From Teredinibacter waterburyi (GTDB lineage: Bacteria > Pseudomonadota > Gammaproteobacteria > Pseudomonadales > Cellvibrionaceae): DNA of 64,000 nt. Below the pieces are notes generated by a model that ran no database searches, was not told the origin of the DNA, and was given only the letters and a program-made list of their open reading frames with translations. Shown one piece after another: positions 33,307 through 42,397 of the stretch. Position 1 is the first letter of the stretch, and each line of letters begins with the position of its first letter. The DNA lies in NCBI RefSeq assembly GCF_001922985.1, contig NZ_MRUH01000163.1, positions 1-64,000 on the forward strand, read 5' to 3'. The translations under genes were made by a program, and so were the position numbers.

Positions 33307-34959
33307 TTAACCTACAAAAGTATCGCGTAAACTAATAGTGCGATTGAAGACAAGTTTACTATCGTCTAAATCGCGACAGAAATAGCCCTCGCGTTCAAAC
33401 TGAAAGCCCTGCCCTGGCGTCGTTGCGCTTAAACCAACTTCACCCTTACAGTTGGTTTTTACAACTAAGCTATCGGGGTTAATACAACTGAGAAAATCTT
33501 TGCCTCCCGCATCTGGGGCAACATCATTAAAGAGGCGATCATAAAGGTTAACGGTAAAGTTGGCGCACTCGTGAGCAGCTACCCACTGGATAACACCTTT
33601 TGGTTTAACGCCATCTTCTGGATCATTGCCGACTGTGCCCTCAATAATTCGAGCACGAACTTCAACAATTTCACCCGCGGCATTTTTAATTGCCTCGTCG
33701 GCTTCGATTACATAGGCACTGCGTAAACGCACGCGCTTACCAATCACTAGGCGCTTATATTTTTTGTTGGCCTCTTCGCGAAAATCGTCAGCTTCAATAT
33801 ACACTTCTCGACCAAACGGCAGCTCACGTGCAGGCAAATCATCACGATTAGGATGCCCCGGCGCCGTCAGTCGCTCAGTTTTATCTTCTGGATAATTGGT
33901 CAGCACAACTTTGAGCGGGTTGATGACACACATCGCTCGCGGTGCATTTTTATCGAGGTCATCGCGAATGGCATGCTCCAACATGGCAACATCGACCACG
34001 CCATCTGACTTGGTAACACCAATCATTTCACAGAACTTACGCAAAGCGGCTGGGCTGTAACCGCGACGGCGATAACCGGCGATAGTCGGCATACGTGGAT
34101 CGTCCCAACCATCAACATGGCCTTCGTCTACCAACTGCTTAAGTTTGCGCTTAGAGGTAACAGTGTAATTTAGATTCAAACGACCAAATTCATACTGCTT
34201 AGGTTTCGCGGGTACAGGTAAGTTTTCGATCAACCACTCGTAGAGTGGACGGTGATCGGCAAACTCGAGGGTACAAATAGAGTGAGTAATGCCTTCGATG
34301 GCGTCTTCCTGGCCGTGGGCGAAATCATAGGTGGGATAAATACACCACTTGTCACCGGTTTGATGGTGATGCTGCTTGCGAATACGATACAAGATTGGGT
34401 CGCGCAAATTAATATTGCCGCTGCTCATATCAATTTTTGCACGCAGTACGCGGCTACCTTCGTCAAACTCGCCGCACTTCATTCCTTCCAGCAGACTAAG
34501 GTTTTCTGCTGCCGAACGCTCACGATAGGGGGAGTTTTTGCCGGGTTCCGTTAGTGTACCGCGGTATTCGCGCGCTTCATCCGCAGATAAATCGCAAACA
34601 TAGGCCTTACCCGTTTCGACAAGATGCTGAGCCCAGCTATACAGAGTATCAAAATAACTCGATGCATAACGCACCTCACCAGCCCAGCGATAACCAAGCC
34701 ACTCGACATCTTTCTTTATTGCTTCAACATACTCCATTTCCTCTTTTGCTGGATTGGTGTCGTCAAAACGCAAATTACATTCGCCGCCAAAGGTTTCGGC
34801 TAGACCGAAATTTAAACAAATCGATTTGGCGTGGCCGATATGTAAATAGCCATTCGGCTCTGGGGGGAAACGCGTTACTAGCTTTTTACACGCACCTTCG
34901 GCCAAGTCTTTTTTAATGATTTGCTCTAAAAAATTTAACGGCTTTTCTTCAACACTCAT
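33307..34959 (-). CDS. glnS: Glutaminyl-tRNA synthetase
   Basis: 550 residues, as expected for GlnRS. PPEPNGYLHIGHAKS is the HIGH region, RFDDTNPAKEE follows, and the KMSKS equivalent reads VTSKRKL (E. coli: MSKRKL). The C-terminal anticodon-binding beta-barrels include GKRVRLRSAYVIEAD. It charges tRNA-Gln directly, so no GatCAB route is needed for this tRNA. It is divergent from ppiB across about 225 bp. Confidence 0.97.
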   Translation of the reverse strand: MSVEEKPLNFLEQIIKKDLAEGACKKLVTRFPPEPNGYLHIGHAKSICLNFGLAETFGGECNLRFDDTNPAKEEMEYVEAIKKDVEWLGYRWAGEVRYASSYFDTLYSWAQHLVETGKAYVCDLSADEAREYRGTLTEPGKNSPYRERSAAENLSLLEGMKCGEFDEGSRVLRAKIDMSSGNINLRDPILYRIRKQHHHQTGDKWCIYPTYDFAHGQEDAIEGITHSICTLEFADHRPLYEWLIENLPVPAKPKQYEFGRLNLNYTVTSKRKLKQLVDEGHVDGWDDPRMPTIAGYRRRGYSPAALRKFCEMIGVTKSDGVVDVAMLEHAIRDDLDKNAPRAMCVINPLKVVLTNYPEDKTERLTAPGHPNRDDLPARELPFGREVYIEADDFREEANKKYKRLVIGKRVRLRSAYVIEADEAIKNAAGEIVEVRARIIEGTVGNDPEDGVKPKGVIQWVAAHECANFTVNLYDRLFNDVAPDAGGKDFLSCINPDSLVVKTNCKGEVGLSATTPGQGFQFEREGYFCRDLDDSKLVFNRTISLRDTFVG

Positions 34960-35185
34960 ATTCGTGTAACTCGCTTCTCTGAAATCTGTTTATGCACCCT
35001 GTACAATTCCCGTACAACGTATAGGCGACCGGCCCAATGCATGTTATTCCCACACTCTACGCGGTTTATATCGACCGGCAAAGCGCGTATTATAGCCGCC
35101 TTCCCGCACCTTACGCAGGCGAAATTTGCCAATTCCCGTCGCATAAGGCTGATAGGCGAGACTAATTTCAACACAGGACTCCAAA

Positions 35186-35680
35186 ATGATTACATTGCAC
35201 ACAAACTTCGGTGATATTCAAATTGAATTGGATTTTGAAAAGGCGCCTAAAACTGCCGCCAATTTCAAACAATACGCCGAAGATGGTTTTTACAGCGGTA
35301 CCATTTTTCACCGTGTAATCAACGGTTTTATGGTTCAAGGCGGTGGCTTTGACGAAGATATGAACCAAAAGCCCGTGAAAGACCCCATTAAAAATGAGGC
35401 CGACAACGGCTTAAAAAATGATACTGGCACGCTAGCCATGGCCCGCACTATGGACCCACACAGCGCAACCGCACAGTTTTTCATCAACATTAAAGACAAC
35501 GACTTCCTTAACCATAAATCAAAAGATAGCCAAGGCTGGGGTTATTGTGTGTTCGGCAAGGTGGTTGATGGCATGAGTGTTGTCGACAAGATTAAGGGCG
35601 TTAGTACTGGTCGCCACGGCGGTCACCAAGATGTCCCCAACGAACCTGTTGTAATTGAATCAGTCACTGTAGCGGAATAA
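35186..35680 (+). CDS. ppiB: Cytoplasmic peptidyl-prolyl isomerase B (cyclophilin)
   Basis: 164 residues, a single cyclophilin domain without signal peptide, so cytoplasmic PpiB and not periplasmic Ppi[18 protein letters not shown] contains the catalytic Phe/Arg region, and [17 protein letters not shown] and [15 protein letters not shown] follow. AGGACT lies before the ATG. lpxH follows after 17 bp, probably co-transcribed. Confidence 0.95.
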   Translation: MITLHTNFGDIQIELDFEKAPKTAANFKQYAEDGFYSGTIFHRVINGFMVQGGGFDEDMNQKPVKDPIKNEADNGLKNDTGTLAMARTMDPHSATAQFFINIKDNDFLNHKSKDSQGWGYCVFGKVVDGMSVVDKIKGVSTGRHGGHQDVPNEPVVIESVTVAE

Positions 35681-35697
35681 GTTAAGCGATCCTTTCT

Positions 35698-36444
35698 ATG
35701 CCCTCTTACCTTATTTCAGACTTACATCTCAGCCCCGAGCGCCCGGCGATTGCCGCGGCGCTTGAGCGGTTTTTAACCAAAATAGCATTCGACGCGAAAA
35801 CAATTTATATATTGGGTGACTTTTTTGACGCCTGGATTGGCGATGATGAAGACGAGGCGTTTTACCTAGAGATACAAACACGGCTACGCGCAGTGGTTGA
35901 TCGTGGCGTAGATGTCTACTTTCAGCACGGAAATCGCGACTTCTTAGTAGCGGAGGCCTTCGCAACAGCAACCGGCACCAAGCTTTTAGATGAAGAAACG
36001 GTCGTTACCTTGGCCGGCCAGCGGGTGCTGTTAATGCACGGCGATAGTCTGTGTACGGACGATCAGGAATATCAGCAGTTTCGCCAGCAGGTTCGCAGCC
36101 CCGCTTGGCAAGCACAAATCCTGCAGCTGCCACTCGCTCAACGGCGCATGATGGCACAACAACTTCGCGCCCAAAGTAGCTCGATGAATGCAATGAAAGC
36201 CGAAGATATTATGGATGTGAATGCCGAGGCCGTCGCTGCAGCGCTCAGTCGCAATGACGTTAAGACCCTTATTCACGGTCACACCCACCGCCCAGCGATA
36301 CACCGGCCCGCGTGTGATTCTAGCAACCTACCAACCGCCAGCTGCCGATATGTGTTGGGTGACTGGGAACAGAAAGGTTGGTATCTCAAAGCGGATAATG
36401 AGCGATTAGAGCTAGTCGATTTCGAGATTGAGATTGAGATGTAA
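35698..36444 (+). CDS. lpxH: UDP-2,3-diacylglucosamine diphosphatase
   Basis: 248 residues of the metallophosphoesterase fold, hydrolysing UDP-2,3-diacylglucosamine to lipid X in lipid A synthesis at the inner membrane face. ISDLHLSPERP, LGDFFDAWIGDDE, GNRDFLVAE and HGHTHRPAI supply metal ligands in the LpxH order. Length matches (E. coli 240). It follows ppiB closely, as in Pseudomonas, and converges on a histidine kinase gene. Confidence 0.95.
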   Translation: MPSYLISDLHLSPERPAIAAALERFLTKIAFDAKTIYILGDFFDAWIGDDEDEAFYLEIQTRLRAVVDRGVDVYFQHGNRDFLVAEAFATATGTKLLDEETVVTLAGQRVLLMHGDSLCTDDQEYQQFRQQVRSPAWQAQILQLPLAQRRMMAQQLRAQSSSMNAMKAEDIMDVNAEAVAAALSRNDVKTLIHGHTHRPAIHRPACDSSNLPTASCRYVLGDWEQKGWYLKADNERLELVDFEIEIEM

Positions 36445-36491
36445 CGAACAAGTATTTAATTGGGTTTCATCTCTCACTACAAGATAGCGGT

Positions 36492-38393
36492 CTATTCCTG
36501 GTTGGAGGCCGCAACCACGTTATCTTGGTTTACCGCTGAACCTTTGAAGCTAAAGGGAATCGTTAAAACAAACTGACTACCGCTGCCAAGCTCACTCTCT
36601 ACGTATATGCTCGCACCGAGTAGGTGAGCAAGGTTTGACGCAATAGACAAGCCTAAACCCGTACCTTTCCCCACCTTAAACCGAGAATTATCGTCAAACT
36701 GTTCAAAGCGTTTAAATAAGCGTTTTTGATCAGCGGGAGAGATACCTACCCCCGTATCCACCACCTGGATTTCCGCAGCTGTGCCATCCGAAGTTGTACT
36801 GACCTCGACAGAAACAGAACCACACTCGGTGTATTTAATAGCGTTAGAAATTAAATTTAGCAGTATTTGGGTTATACGAGCAGGGTCAGTCTCGACCGGC
36901 GCTAAGCTCTCAACAGCGATACCCATCCGCAACCCTTTATCCTCTGCGGCGGGGGCCAGCTGACTAACCAAATCTCTGCACAACGCCACCAAGTCAGTCT
37001 CTACAATCTGTAGATCTAACTTGTTAGCCTCTATTTTACTGAGGTCAAGAATATCGTTAATCATGACTAAGAGGTGGCGTCCATTGCGCTCGATAGCTTC
37101 TAAGGCTTTCACCTGACGCGACTCAAAGCTAGGTTGTTTTAACAATCTTACCGTAAAGCCAATAATGGAGTTTAGTGGTGTACGTAACTCGTGGGACATA
37201 TTAGCCAAGAACTCGGTCTTAATCGAAAGCGCTTGCTCAGCTCGTTGTTTCTCTCGGGTCAGCGCGTCATTTAGATCGCGCTGCTCATCGACCATTTCTC
37301 GAGTTTTACTCAACAGTTGTGTGGTTTGCTCATTTTTCTGTTTGAAAACGTTGGCGGCAAGTGCCAACATACCAATCTCATCGCGACGGGAAAGCTCTGG
37401 AATATCGCCAACCTTCTGACCATCTGCCAAGCTAATAAACACTTTAGTGATGCTTTCAATCGGGCGAGTAATCCGCAGAAAAAAGTAACCCGCAACGAAT
37501 GCACCAACAAGAATACCTACAACCGAAAGTAAAATACTCCAAAATCGCTGTTTCTGTAGAGCCATAGCTACGTGTTCACGCGCTTCTTTGGCGCGGCTTC
37601 GATATATTTCGTCTAAGTTTTCCGCGTGGTATAAAACCTCATTAGCGGAACCTGCCATTACTACATTAATCACGTAAACATAATGGCGTGTAATCGAGAC
37701 TACTCTCAAAAAATTGTCTCTATACTCATCAAACTGTTGGCCGCGTTTCGTCTTTTCCTCATCTGAAATGTGTTCCCTCTGCAGCTGTATTGACGCCAAG
37801 TTTATGTAGTTTTTGAAATTCTCGATATGGGACAGATCATATGACGTCAAATAGGAAAGAGACGAATTATGCGCGGACAATATGGCATTTTCTAACTTTA
37901 ACTCTGTCTCCACATCGCCAGCTACCAGCGGCTCATCGGAGGAAAACCAACTGCGTTCAAACGACAAATGCCGTTCGATATGCGACTTACGCTCCCTGCG
38001 CATCCCTACGACTAAATCGAAATTACTGCGATACTCAAATAAATGAGTCCCCATAATATCGAGTAGGTCTGCGTGCTCTGCAAAGGTACTCATCTGCGCT
38101 AAGCGCTTAATCCCTGCATCAATCTGATCGTAAAAGTGCTCAACATTATCAACCGAACTTTGGCTCGCGGTTTCTTTAAACACTAATACGTTGCGCTGCA
38201 GGTCTACCACATTGCGCTCAACAACACCTATTAATCCGGCGACCTCTTCCTGTTCAATAAGGTTAGTCAGCGAGGCATTAAAAAGTGTGTGGGAAAGTGA
38301 ATAGAAATAACTCAAGCTGACCAAAGGTAATACTAATAGCGAAAACGCAAAGAGTATCTGCACTTTGATTGAATAGAGTTTGTTTTTTTTCAT
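36492..38393 (-). CDS. Membrane sensor histidine kinase with HAMP domain
   Basis: 633 residues. Membrane spans at about 11-31 and 285-307 bracket a large helical periplasmic domain of about 250 residues. A HAMP domain (about 305-355) and coiled coil lead to the H-box ANMSHELRTPLNSIIGF with His401; NLISNAIKYTECG, DTGVGIS and GKGTGLGLSIASNLA form the ATPase domain. No receiver domain is attached and no regulator adjoins. Upstream by 37 bp on the same strand is a Tat-exported PotD-like binding protein, which could present a ligand to the periplasmic domain; this is inference from position. Confidence 0.9.
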   Translation of the reverse strand: MKKNKLYSIKVQILFAFSLLVLPLVSLSYFYSLSHTLFNASLTNLIEQEEVAGLIGVVERNVVDLQRNVLVFKETASQSSVDNVEHFYDQIDAGIKRLAQMSTFAEHADLLDIMGTHLFEYRSNFDLVVGMRRERKSHIERHLSFERSWFSSDEPLVAGDVETELKLENAILSAHNSSLSYLTSYDLSHIENFKNYINLASIQLQREHISDEEKTKRGQQFDEYRDNFLRVVSITRHYVYVINVVMAGSANEVLYHAENLDEIYRSRAKEAREHVAMALQKQRFWSILLSVVGILVGAFVAGYFFLRITRPIESITKVFISLADGQKVGDIPELSRRDEIGMLALAANVFKQKNEQTTQLLSKTREMVDEQRDLNDALTREKQRAEQALSIKTEFLANMSHELRTPLNSIIGFTVRLLKQPSFESRQVKALEAIERNGRHLLVMINDILDLSKIEANKLDLQIVETDLVALCRDLVSQLAPAAEDKGLRMGIAVESLAPVETDPARITQILLNLISNAIKYTECGSVSVEVSTTSDGTAAEIQVVDTGVGISPADQKRLFKRFEQFDDNSRFKVGKGTGLGLSIASNLAHLLGASIYVESELGSGSQFVLTIPFSFKGSAVNQDNVVAASNQE

Positions 38394-38430
38394 CGGTTTG
38401 GCTCAGCAGCTCGCCATAGTAAAAGAGACG

Positions 38431-39834
38431 TTAATTGGTAATAAATTCATACCATTTCTGCAAACTGTAATCATAGGTTGGCATAACCGTATTCCACACG
38501 GCAACGTTACTAAAACGCTTTAGGTAAGACCCGCCAGTACGGATATCGCCCGCTCTCACAGCTATATTACCGTCTGTACCGCGCAACTCTTTTTTGCTTT
38601 CCTTACCGTCGTACCAGTAGGCCCACTCATCTGCGCTTAGCAACTCACGGGAACGCTCTGCATTTGAAATGTAGTAACCTTGACGTGCGATAAACGCACC
38701 AGGCCAACCCGATTGCCACCAATTCATATAATCGTAAGCCGCGTCGGCAACATGGCCCTCGGCTTTCGAGGACAAACACATAACACCATGCCAGCCGCGA
38801 TACCCTTCTTTGGGTGCCGCGTAGACTACAGGTACATTTAAGCCGTTAAGTGCCGATACCGCAGGGGAAAACATACTTTCCAGCACCACTCGACCGGTTT
38901 TCATATAGTTTACGGATTCGGGAACCGAGTTCCAAAAGCCCGCAAAATGGCCGCGCTGCTTCTTCTCGGCCAATACTGAGAACAGCTGATCCAGCTCCAC
39001 TCTAGACATTGCGCCAATATCGTTAAACTTAACCAAGCCTTGCGCTTGTGCTGCAAGCGCCAGATCAAATAGGCCAATTGTAGGCGCATTCACGATACCG
39101 ACCTTGCCACGATAGCGATCGTCTAACAGCCAACCCCAGCTTTCGGTAGTATAGGGAACACCGCGTGGAATTTCGTTTAAGTTGTAGCCGAAGGAGTCAA
39201 CGTTATGGACGTAGGGAAGAAAACTAAGGTTATCAGTCGAGTTAGAACCTAACCGCCCATCCGGCTGCACGTAAAGTAATTTGTAGGGCGCATCACCCGC
39301 ACCCAATTTTGCCTCGGGTGTTAGCTTTCCGGTTTTCGTCAATGGGTTTACCTCACCCCAATGATTCAAGCGCGTTTTGTCGATTGGCTGAATGGTTCCC
39401 GCCTGCCAAAGAATGTTAATGCTGTTGGACCACTGCTCGTACAAATCAAAGCTGCTGGGCATTAATGACGCTTTTTGGAGTACCGCTGCGCTTCCCTTGG
39501 CTTCATAGATAATATTAATACCTAAATCTGCCATAGCACGCTGACGCAACTCTTCTTGCAGGGTCACGTGAGTACCCAGTACGCGGAGTGTTACCTGTTT
39601 TTTTGCATAGACAAAGGGGGCTTTAGACGCGGCGAGAGCTACGCCAACACAGGCTCCAGCCTGCTTGAGAAAACTACGCCGACTCGGCTCAGCGACAATG
39701 TCGGACGAACCGCATGCTACATCGCTCGGTGCTTTTAACGAAACAGGCAATGAATCAGCGAATGAATCAACTAATGGGTCAACCGGCTTGAGTGAACGAC
39801 TGACTGCGGCGTTAAGCAAGATATCCTTCGGCAT
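38431..39834 (-). CDS. Tat-exported PotD-like solute-binding protein
   Basis: 467 residues. A twin-arginine motif (SRRSFLK, about residues 51-57) precedes a hydrophobic stretch ending FVYA, after an unusually long N-terminal extension of about 50 residues. The mature part resembles spermidine/putrescine-type periplasmic binding proteins (YTTESWGWLLDDRYRGKVGIV, SYLKRFSNVAVWNTVMPTYD). No permease or ATPase gene is nearby, so it is more likely a sensory binding protein for the kinase encoded 37 bp downstream. Ligand unknown. A later start nearer the Arg pair is possible. Confidence 0.8.
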   Translation of the reverse strand: MPKDILLNAAVSRSLKPVDPLVDSFADSLPVSLKAPSDVACGSSDIVAEPSRRSFLKQAGACVGVALAASKAPFVYAKKQVTLRVLGTHVTLQEELRQRAMADLGINIIYEAKGSAAVLQKASLMPSSFDLYEQWSNSINILWQAGTIQPIDKTRLNHWGEVNPLTKTGKLTPEAKLGAGDAPYKLLYVQPDGRLGSNSTDNLSFLPYVHNVDSFGYNLNEIPRGVPYTTESWGWLLDDRYRGKVGIVNAPTIGLFDLALAAQAQGLVKFNDIGAMSRVELDQLFSVLAEKKQRGHFAGFWNSVPESVNYMKTGRVVLESMFSPAVSALNGLNVPVVYAAPKEGYRGWHGVMCLSSKAEGHVADAAYDYMNWWQSGWPGAFIARQGYYISNAERSRELLSADEWAYWYDGKESKKELRGTDGNIAVRAGDIRTGGSYLKRFSNVAVWNTVMPTYDYSLQKWYEFITN

Positions 39835-39911
39835 ATAAATCTACACTCCAATTAAGTAGGCGGCTCCCGAGGGCTGCACGATACGTAAAAGTGTAGTCGA
39901 TATCCGAGATG

Positions 39912-40508
39912 TCAGCTTGGAACACCCGAATGAAACCTAAATTCAATATCAGCAGATTCCACTAACTGCTTTTCTCGGACCAAGAATAGATTGACCCGAT
40001 CGTTGATATCGGCGTCACCAGCAGCTTTTTTAGCGAGGGTTAAATAATCCCGGAAATGACGTGACTCTGACTTCAACAAGGAGAGATAAAACGTCTTTAA
40101 TTCTTCATCTAAATGAGGAGCAAGTTTTTCAAAGCGTTCGCAAGATCGGGCCTCGATGATAGCGCCAACAATAAGCGTATCGATTAGCCTGCCGGGTTCG
40201 GAGGTGCGTACCGGTTTGCGCAGTTCCGCCGCATAGCGCGCGGCAGTCTCTTGGCTATAGGCTATACCACGCTTTTCCATAAACGCAATTACCTGTTCGA
40301 AATGCCGTAACTCCTCTCGAGCGAGGCGTGACATTTTGTTTAGCAATTCAAAGTTATCAACGTAACGATACATCAAATTTAACGCCGTGCTCGCGGCTTT
40401 CTTTTCGCAATTGGCGTGATCAATAAGCAGCAAGTCTGGGTGCTTTAAGGCGCTGCTAATCCAGTCGTCTGGTGTTTCGCACAAGAGAAAGTCATGGATA
40501 GTTTGCAT
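39912..40508 (-). CDS. miaE: tRNA-(ms2io6A)-hydroxylase
   Basis: 198 residues. A ferritin-like di-iron enzyme that hydroxylates 2-methylthio-N6-isopentenyl-adenosine at tRNA position 37, using oxygen. DHANCEKKAASTALNLMYRY, REELRHFEQV, AIIEARSCERFEKLAP and LLKSESRHFRDYL carry the Glu and Glu-x-x-His ligands. Length is typical of the Pseudomonas-type MiaE. A DUF1289 gene lies 40 bp upstream on the same strand. Confidence 0.93.
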   Translation of the reverse strand: MQTIHDFLLCETPDDWISSALKHPDLLLIDHANCEKKAASTALNLMYRYVDNFELLNKMSRLAREELRHFEQVIAFMEKRGIAYSQETAARYAAELRKPVRTSEPGRLIDTLIVGAIIEARSCERFEKLAPHLDEELKTFYLSLLKSESRHFRDYLTLAKKAAGDADINDRVNLFLVREKQLVESADIEFRFHSGVPS

Positions 40509-40548
40509 AGATTTACCTTTGCACCAAAAATTAAAAGTTTAGCGTGAA

Positions 40549-41010
40549 TTAGCGGCTTTGATGAAACAAGAAATAGCGTTCGTAATGTGCGCACGAGAGG
40601 GTAAAAAAATCGGCATCAATGGCATCGCGCAATTCGACTAAGGGACGATCGCGCCATTCCGGCATCAACTTGCAACCGTAATCGGAAAGGTCTCTAATTT
40701 GCCCAGCGCCCTCTTTCAACAAATCAAATACCCAGGTGTAAGGATTTTTTTTGCCACCGGTACGTACCTGCTGGAGCTCTACACCTTGCTTTAATAGTTG
40801 CTCATCCAAAATCAATAACTTGGCCGCTACCACCTGCGCCAACAAGGCTTCAATGCGACCCATAACGGCTAGCTTTTGATCTTCGCTATAACCATTCCAG
40901 TCGATCACCTCTTTGGTGAAACGCTTACATCCACGGCATACCGAATCACCGATACCCGTGGAGCATACGCCAATACAGGGCGTTTTTACTGTCGAGAGTG
41001 TGTTAATCAC
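40549..41010 (-). CDS. DUF1289 domain protein
   Basis: 153 residues. The N-terminal 50 residues are a DUF1289 domain, TPCIGVCSTGIGDSVCRGCKR, with four cysteines that could hold a metal or Fe-S cluster, then VIDWNGYSEDQKLAVMGRIEA. The remaining 100 residues (KNPYTWVFDLLKEGAGQIRDL and FFTLSCAHYERYFLFHQ) are unassigned. The start codon is GTG. Function unknown. It lies upstream of miaE and downstream of the CBM9 gene on the same strand. Confidence 0.8.
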   Translation of the reverse strand: MINTLSTVKTPCIGVCSTGIGDSVCRGCKRFTKEVIDWNGYSEDQKLAVMGRIEALLAQVVAAKLLILDEQLLKQGVELQQVRTGGKKNPYTWVFDLLKEGAGQIRDLSDYGCKLMPEWRDRPLVELRDAIDADFFTLSCAHYERYFLFHQSR

Positions 41011-41048
41011 GGTTACTACTTTTACCTGTGAATTAAATTAGAAAACGA

Positions 41049-41822
41049 CTACTTTTTTAGGATCAAACGACCAAATACACTTGCGTCAATCCAGCCGCGA
41101 TTGCGGTCGCCGTTGACCGGAGCAATATCTTCGGAACCGAAGAAGTTCTCGCGCGCTGGGCCGCCGTCGTTATCGCAATAGGCCATCATAAAGCCAAGCT
41201 CTTTACCGGCAACAAGCTTAACCGGCTTGGCTTTTTTATCGCCGTCGATAAAGCTATCGGCAAACACCTTGATCTCGACTTCCCAGGTAGTGGTAGTGCC
41301 AGAACGCTTCCAAATACTAGTGACATGATCGTTGTAGAGGTGCGCTTTTTTGTCTGGCCCGGAATCCACAACTTGATTGTCCAAAGCAATATGGTATGCA
41401 AAAGCATTGTGAGTATATTGATGATCACCGCCTGAGGCGTCCTCATCGACGAAAATTTCTAGCGCTTCATCATCCCAATAATGCACTAACGGATCGGCAT
41501 GACTATCGGACATGACGTCGTCGGTAATTTCAGCGAGAAGGTATAGTGCCTTGGCCGTCCAAACGACCTTAAAGCGACCACTAAAATCGGCTGCACTCGT
41601 CTTTTCACCTAGAATGGTTTGATCTATCGCTCGCCACTCGGCCTGTTGCCATAATGGTTCATCTGATTGCCCGTCGATAACCGGTGCTCGCTTTGCGTGC
41701 GGTGCCAGATATTGCGATTGTTCGCCCGCATAGGCGCTACCCGCGACGCCTAGCTGGAGAAAAATAGCACTTAATAAAATACGGTAGAAGCCGCGTTTAG
41801 CCGCGCATAAAAACTGTTTCAT
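41049..41822 (-). CDS. Exported carbohydrate-binding family 9-like protein
   Basis: 257 residues. Signal peptide to about residue 33 (LSAIFLQLGVAGSAYA), then a CBM9-like beta-sandwich: VIDGQSDEPLWQQAEWRAIDQ, FKVVWTAKALYLLAEITDD, WDDEALEIFVDED, TWEVEIKVF, ELGFMMAYCDND and GWIDASVFGRLILKK. The family binds sugars, often as an appendage to glycanases, but here it stands alone, as in many marine polysaccharide degraders. Ligand unknown. No glycoside hydrolase gene is nearby. Confidence 0.82.
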   Translation of the reverse strand: MKQFLCAAKRGFYRILLSAIFLQLGVAGSAYAGEQSQYLAPHAKRAPVIDGQSDEPLWQQAEWRAIDQTILGEKTSAADFSGRFKVVWTAKALYLLAEITDDVMSDSHADPLVHYWDDEALEIFVDEDASGGDHQYTHNAFAYHIALDNQVVDSGPDKKAHLYNDHVTSIWKRSGTTTTWEVEIKVFADSFIDGDKKAKPVKLVAGKELGFMMAYCDNDGGPARENFFGSEDIAPVNGDRNRGWIDASVFGRLILKK

Positions 41823-42397
41823 AACTGTACTCCCTCGTTAGCATCGAATTAGCAAGCTCGTCGCGAGTCGCCAACGGCAAACGCCGCCAATAATGCGAAT
41901 CTATTCCTCTGACTTACCCCTAATGAGCGCCGCAATATAGACCACCTAGCGTCAAAAATGCCAGTTTTTAGCGCCAAGGTGGAAGAATTGCTATCAGTTC
42001 TAAGCCAGACCTACCGAACAATTTACAATTTGCGGTAGAATAGCGGGCCCAAATATCGACCTTTATCTGCTATTGACGAGATATGTGGCTGCGCGGCACC
42101 GGTTTTGCACTCAAATGCGATAATCACCGCTACACTTTCTCGAGTTACAGTAGCTTGCGCAAAACGCAGCGATAAGGGATCCCGATCCGCTAGTTTTGAC
42201 AGGAATAGTGTGAATTTATCTAGCTTAGTAAATAAAATGCTCAATGAATCAATCCATCGATTAACCTGCCAGCAACCGCTAAGCCCTGAGGGCTAAACGA
42301 TTACTCACTAGAATCAGTACTCACTAAAATTGTCATTTGATAGCCTCGTGCAACAGAATTTGTTGGCCGCGAGTTAACCCATAAGAGGACACATATT
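41823..42397. other. Intergenic stretch between CBM9 gene and acnB
   Basis: This 575-bp gap must hold the divergent promoters. A small GC hairpin (AGCCC-TGA-GGGCT near 42281-42293) is visible, without a T-run. Short reading frames in it (for example 42023-42244 minus, 42105-42296 plus) have no ribosome site and look random. I identify no known regulatory motif. Confidence 0.4.

Noticed and set aside
42023-42296. Short frames on both strands before acnB
   Set aside because: No ribosome sites and no conserved character; the region is more likely promoter DNA.
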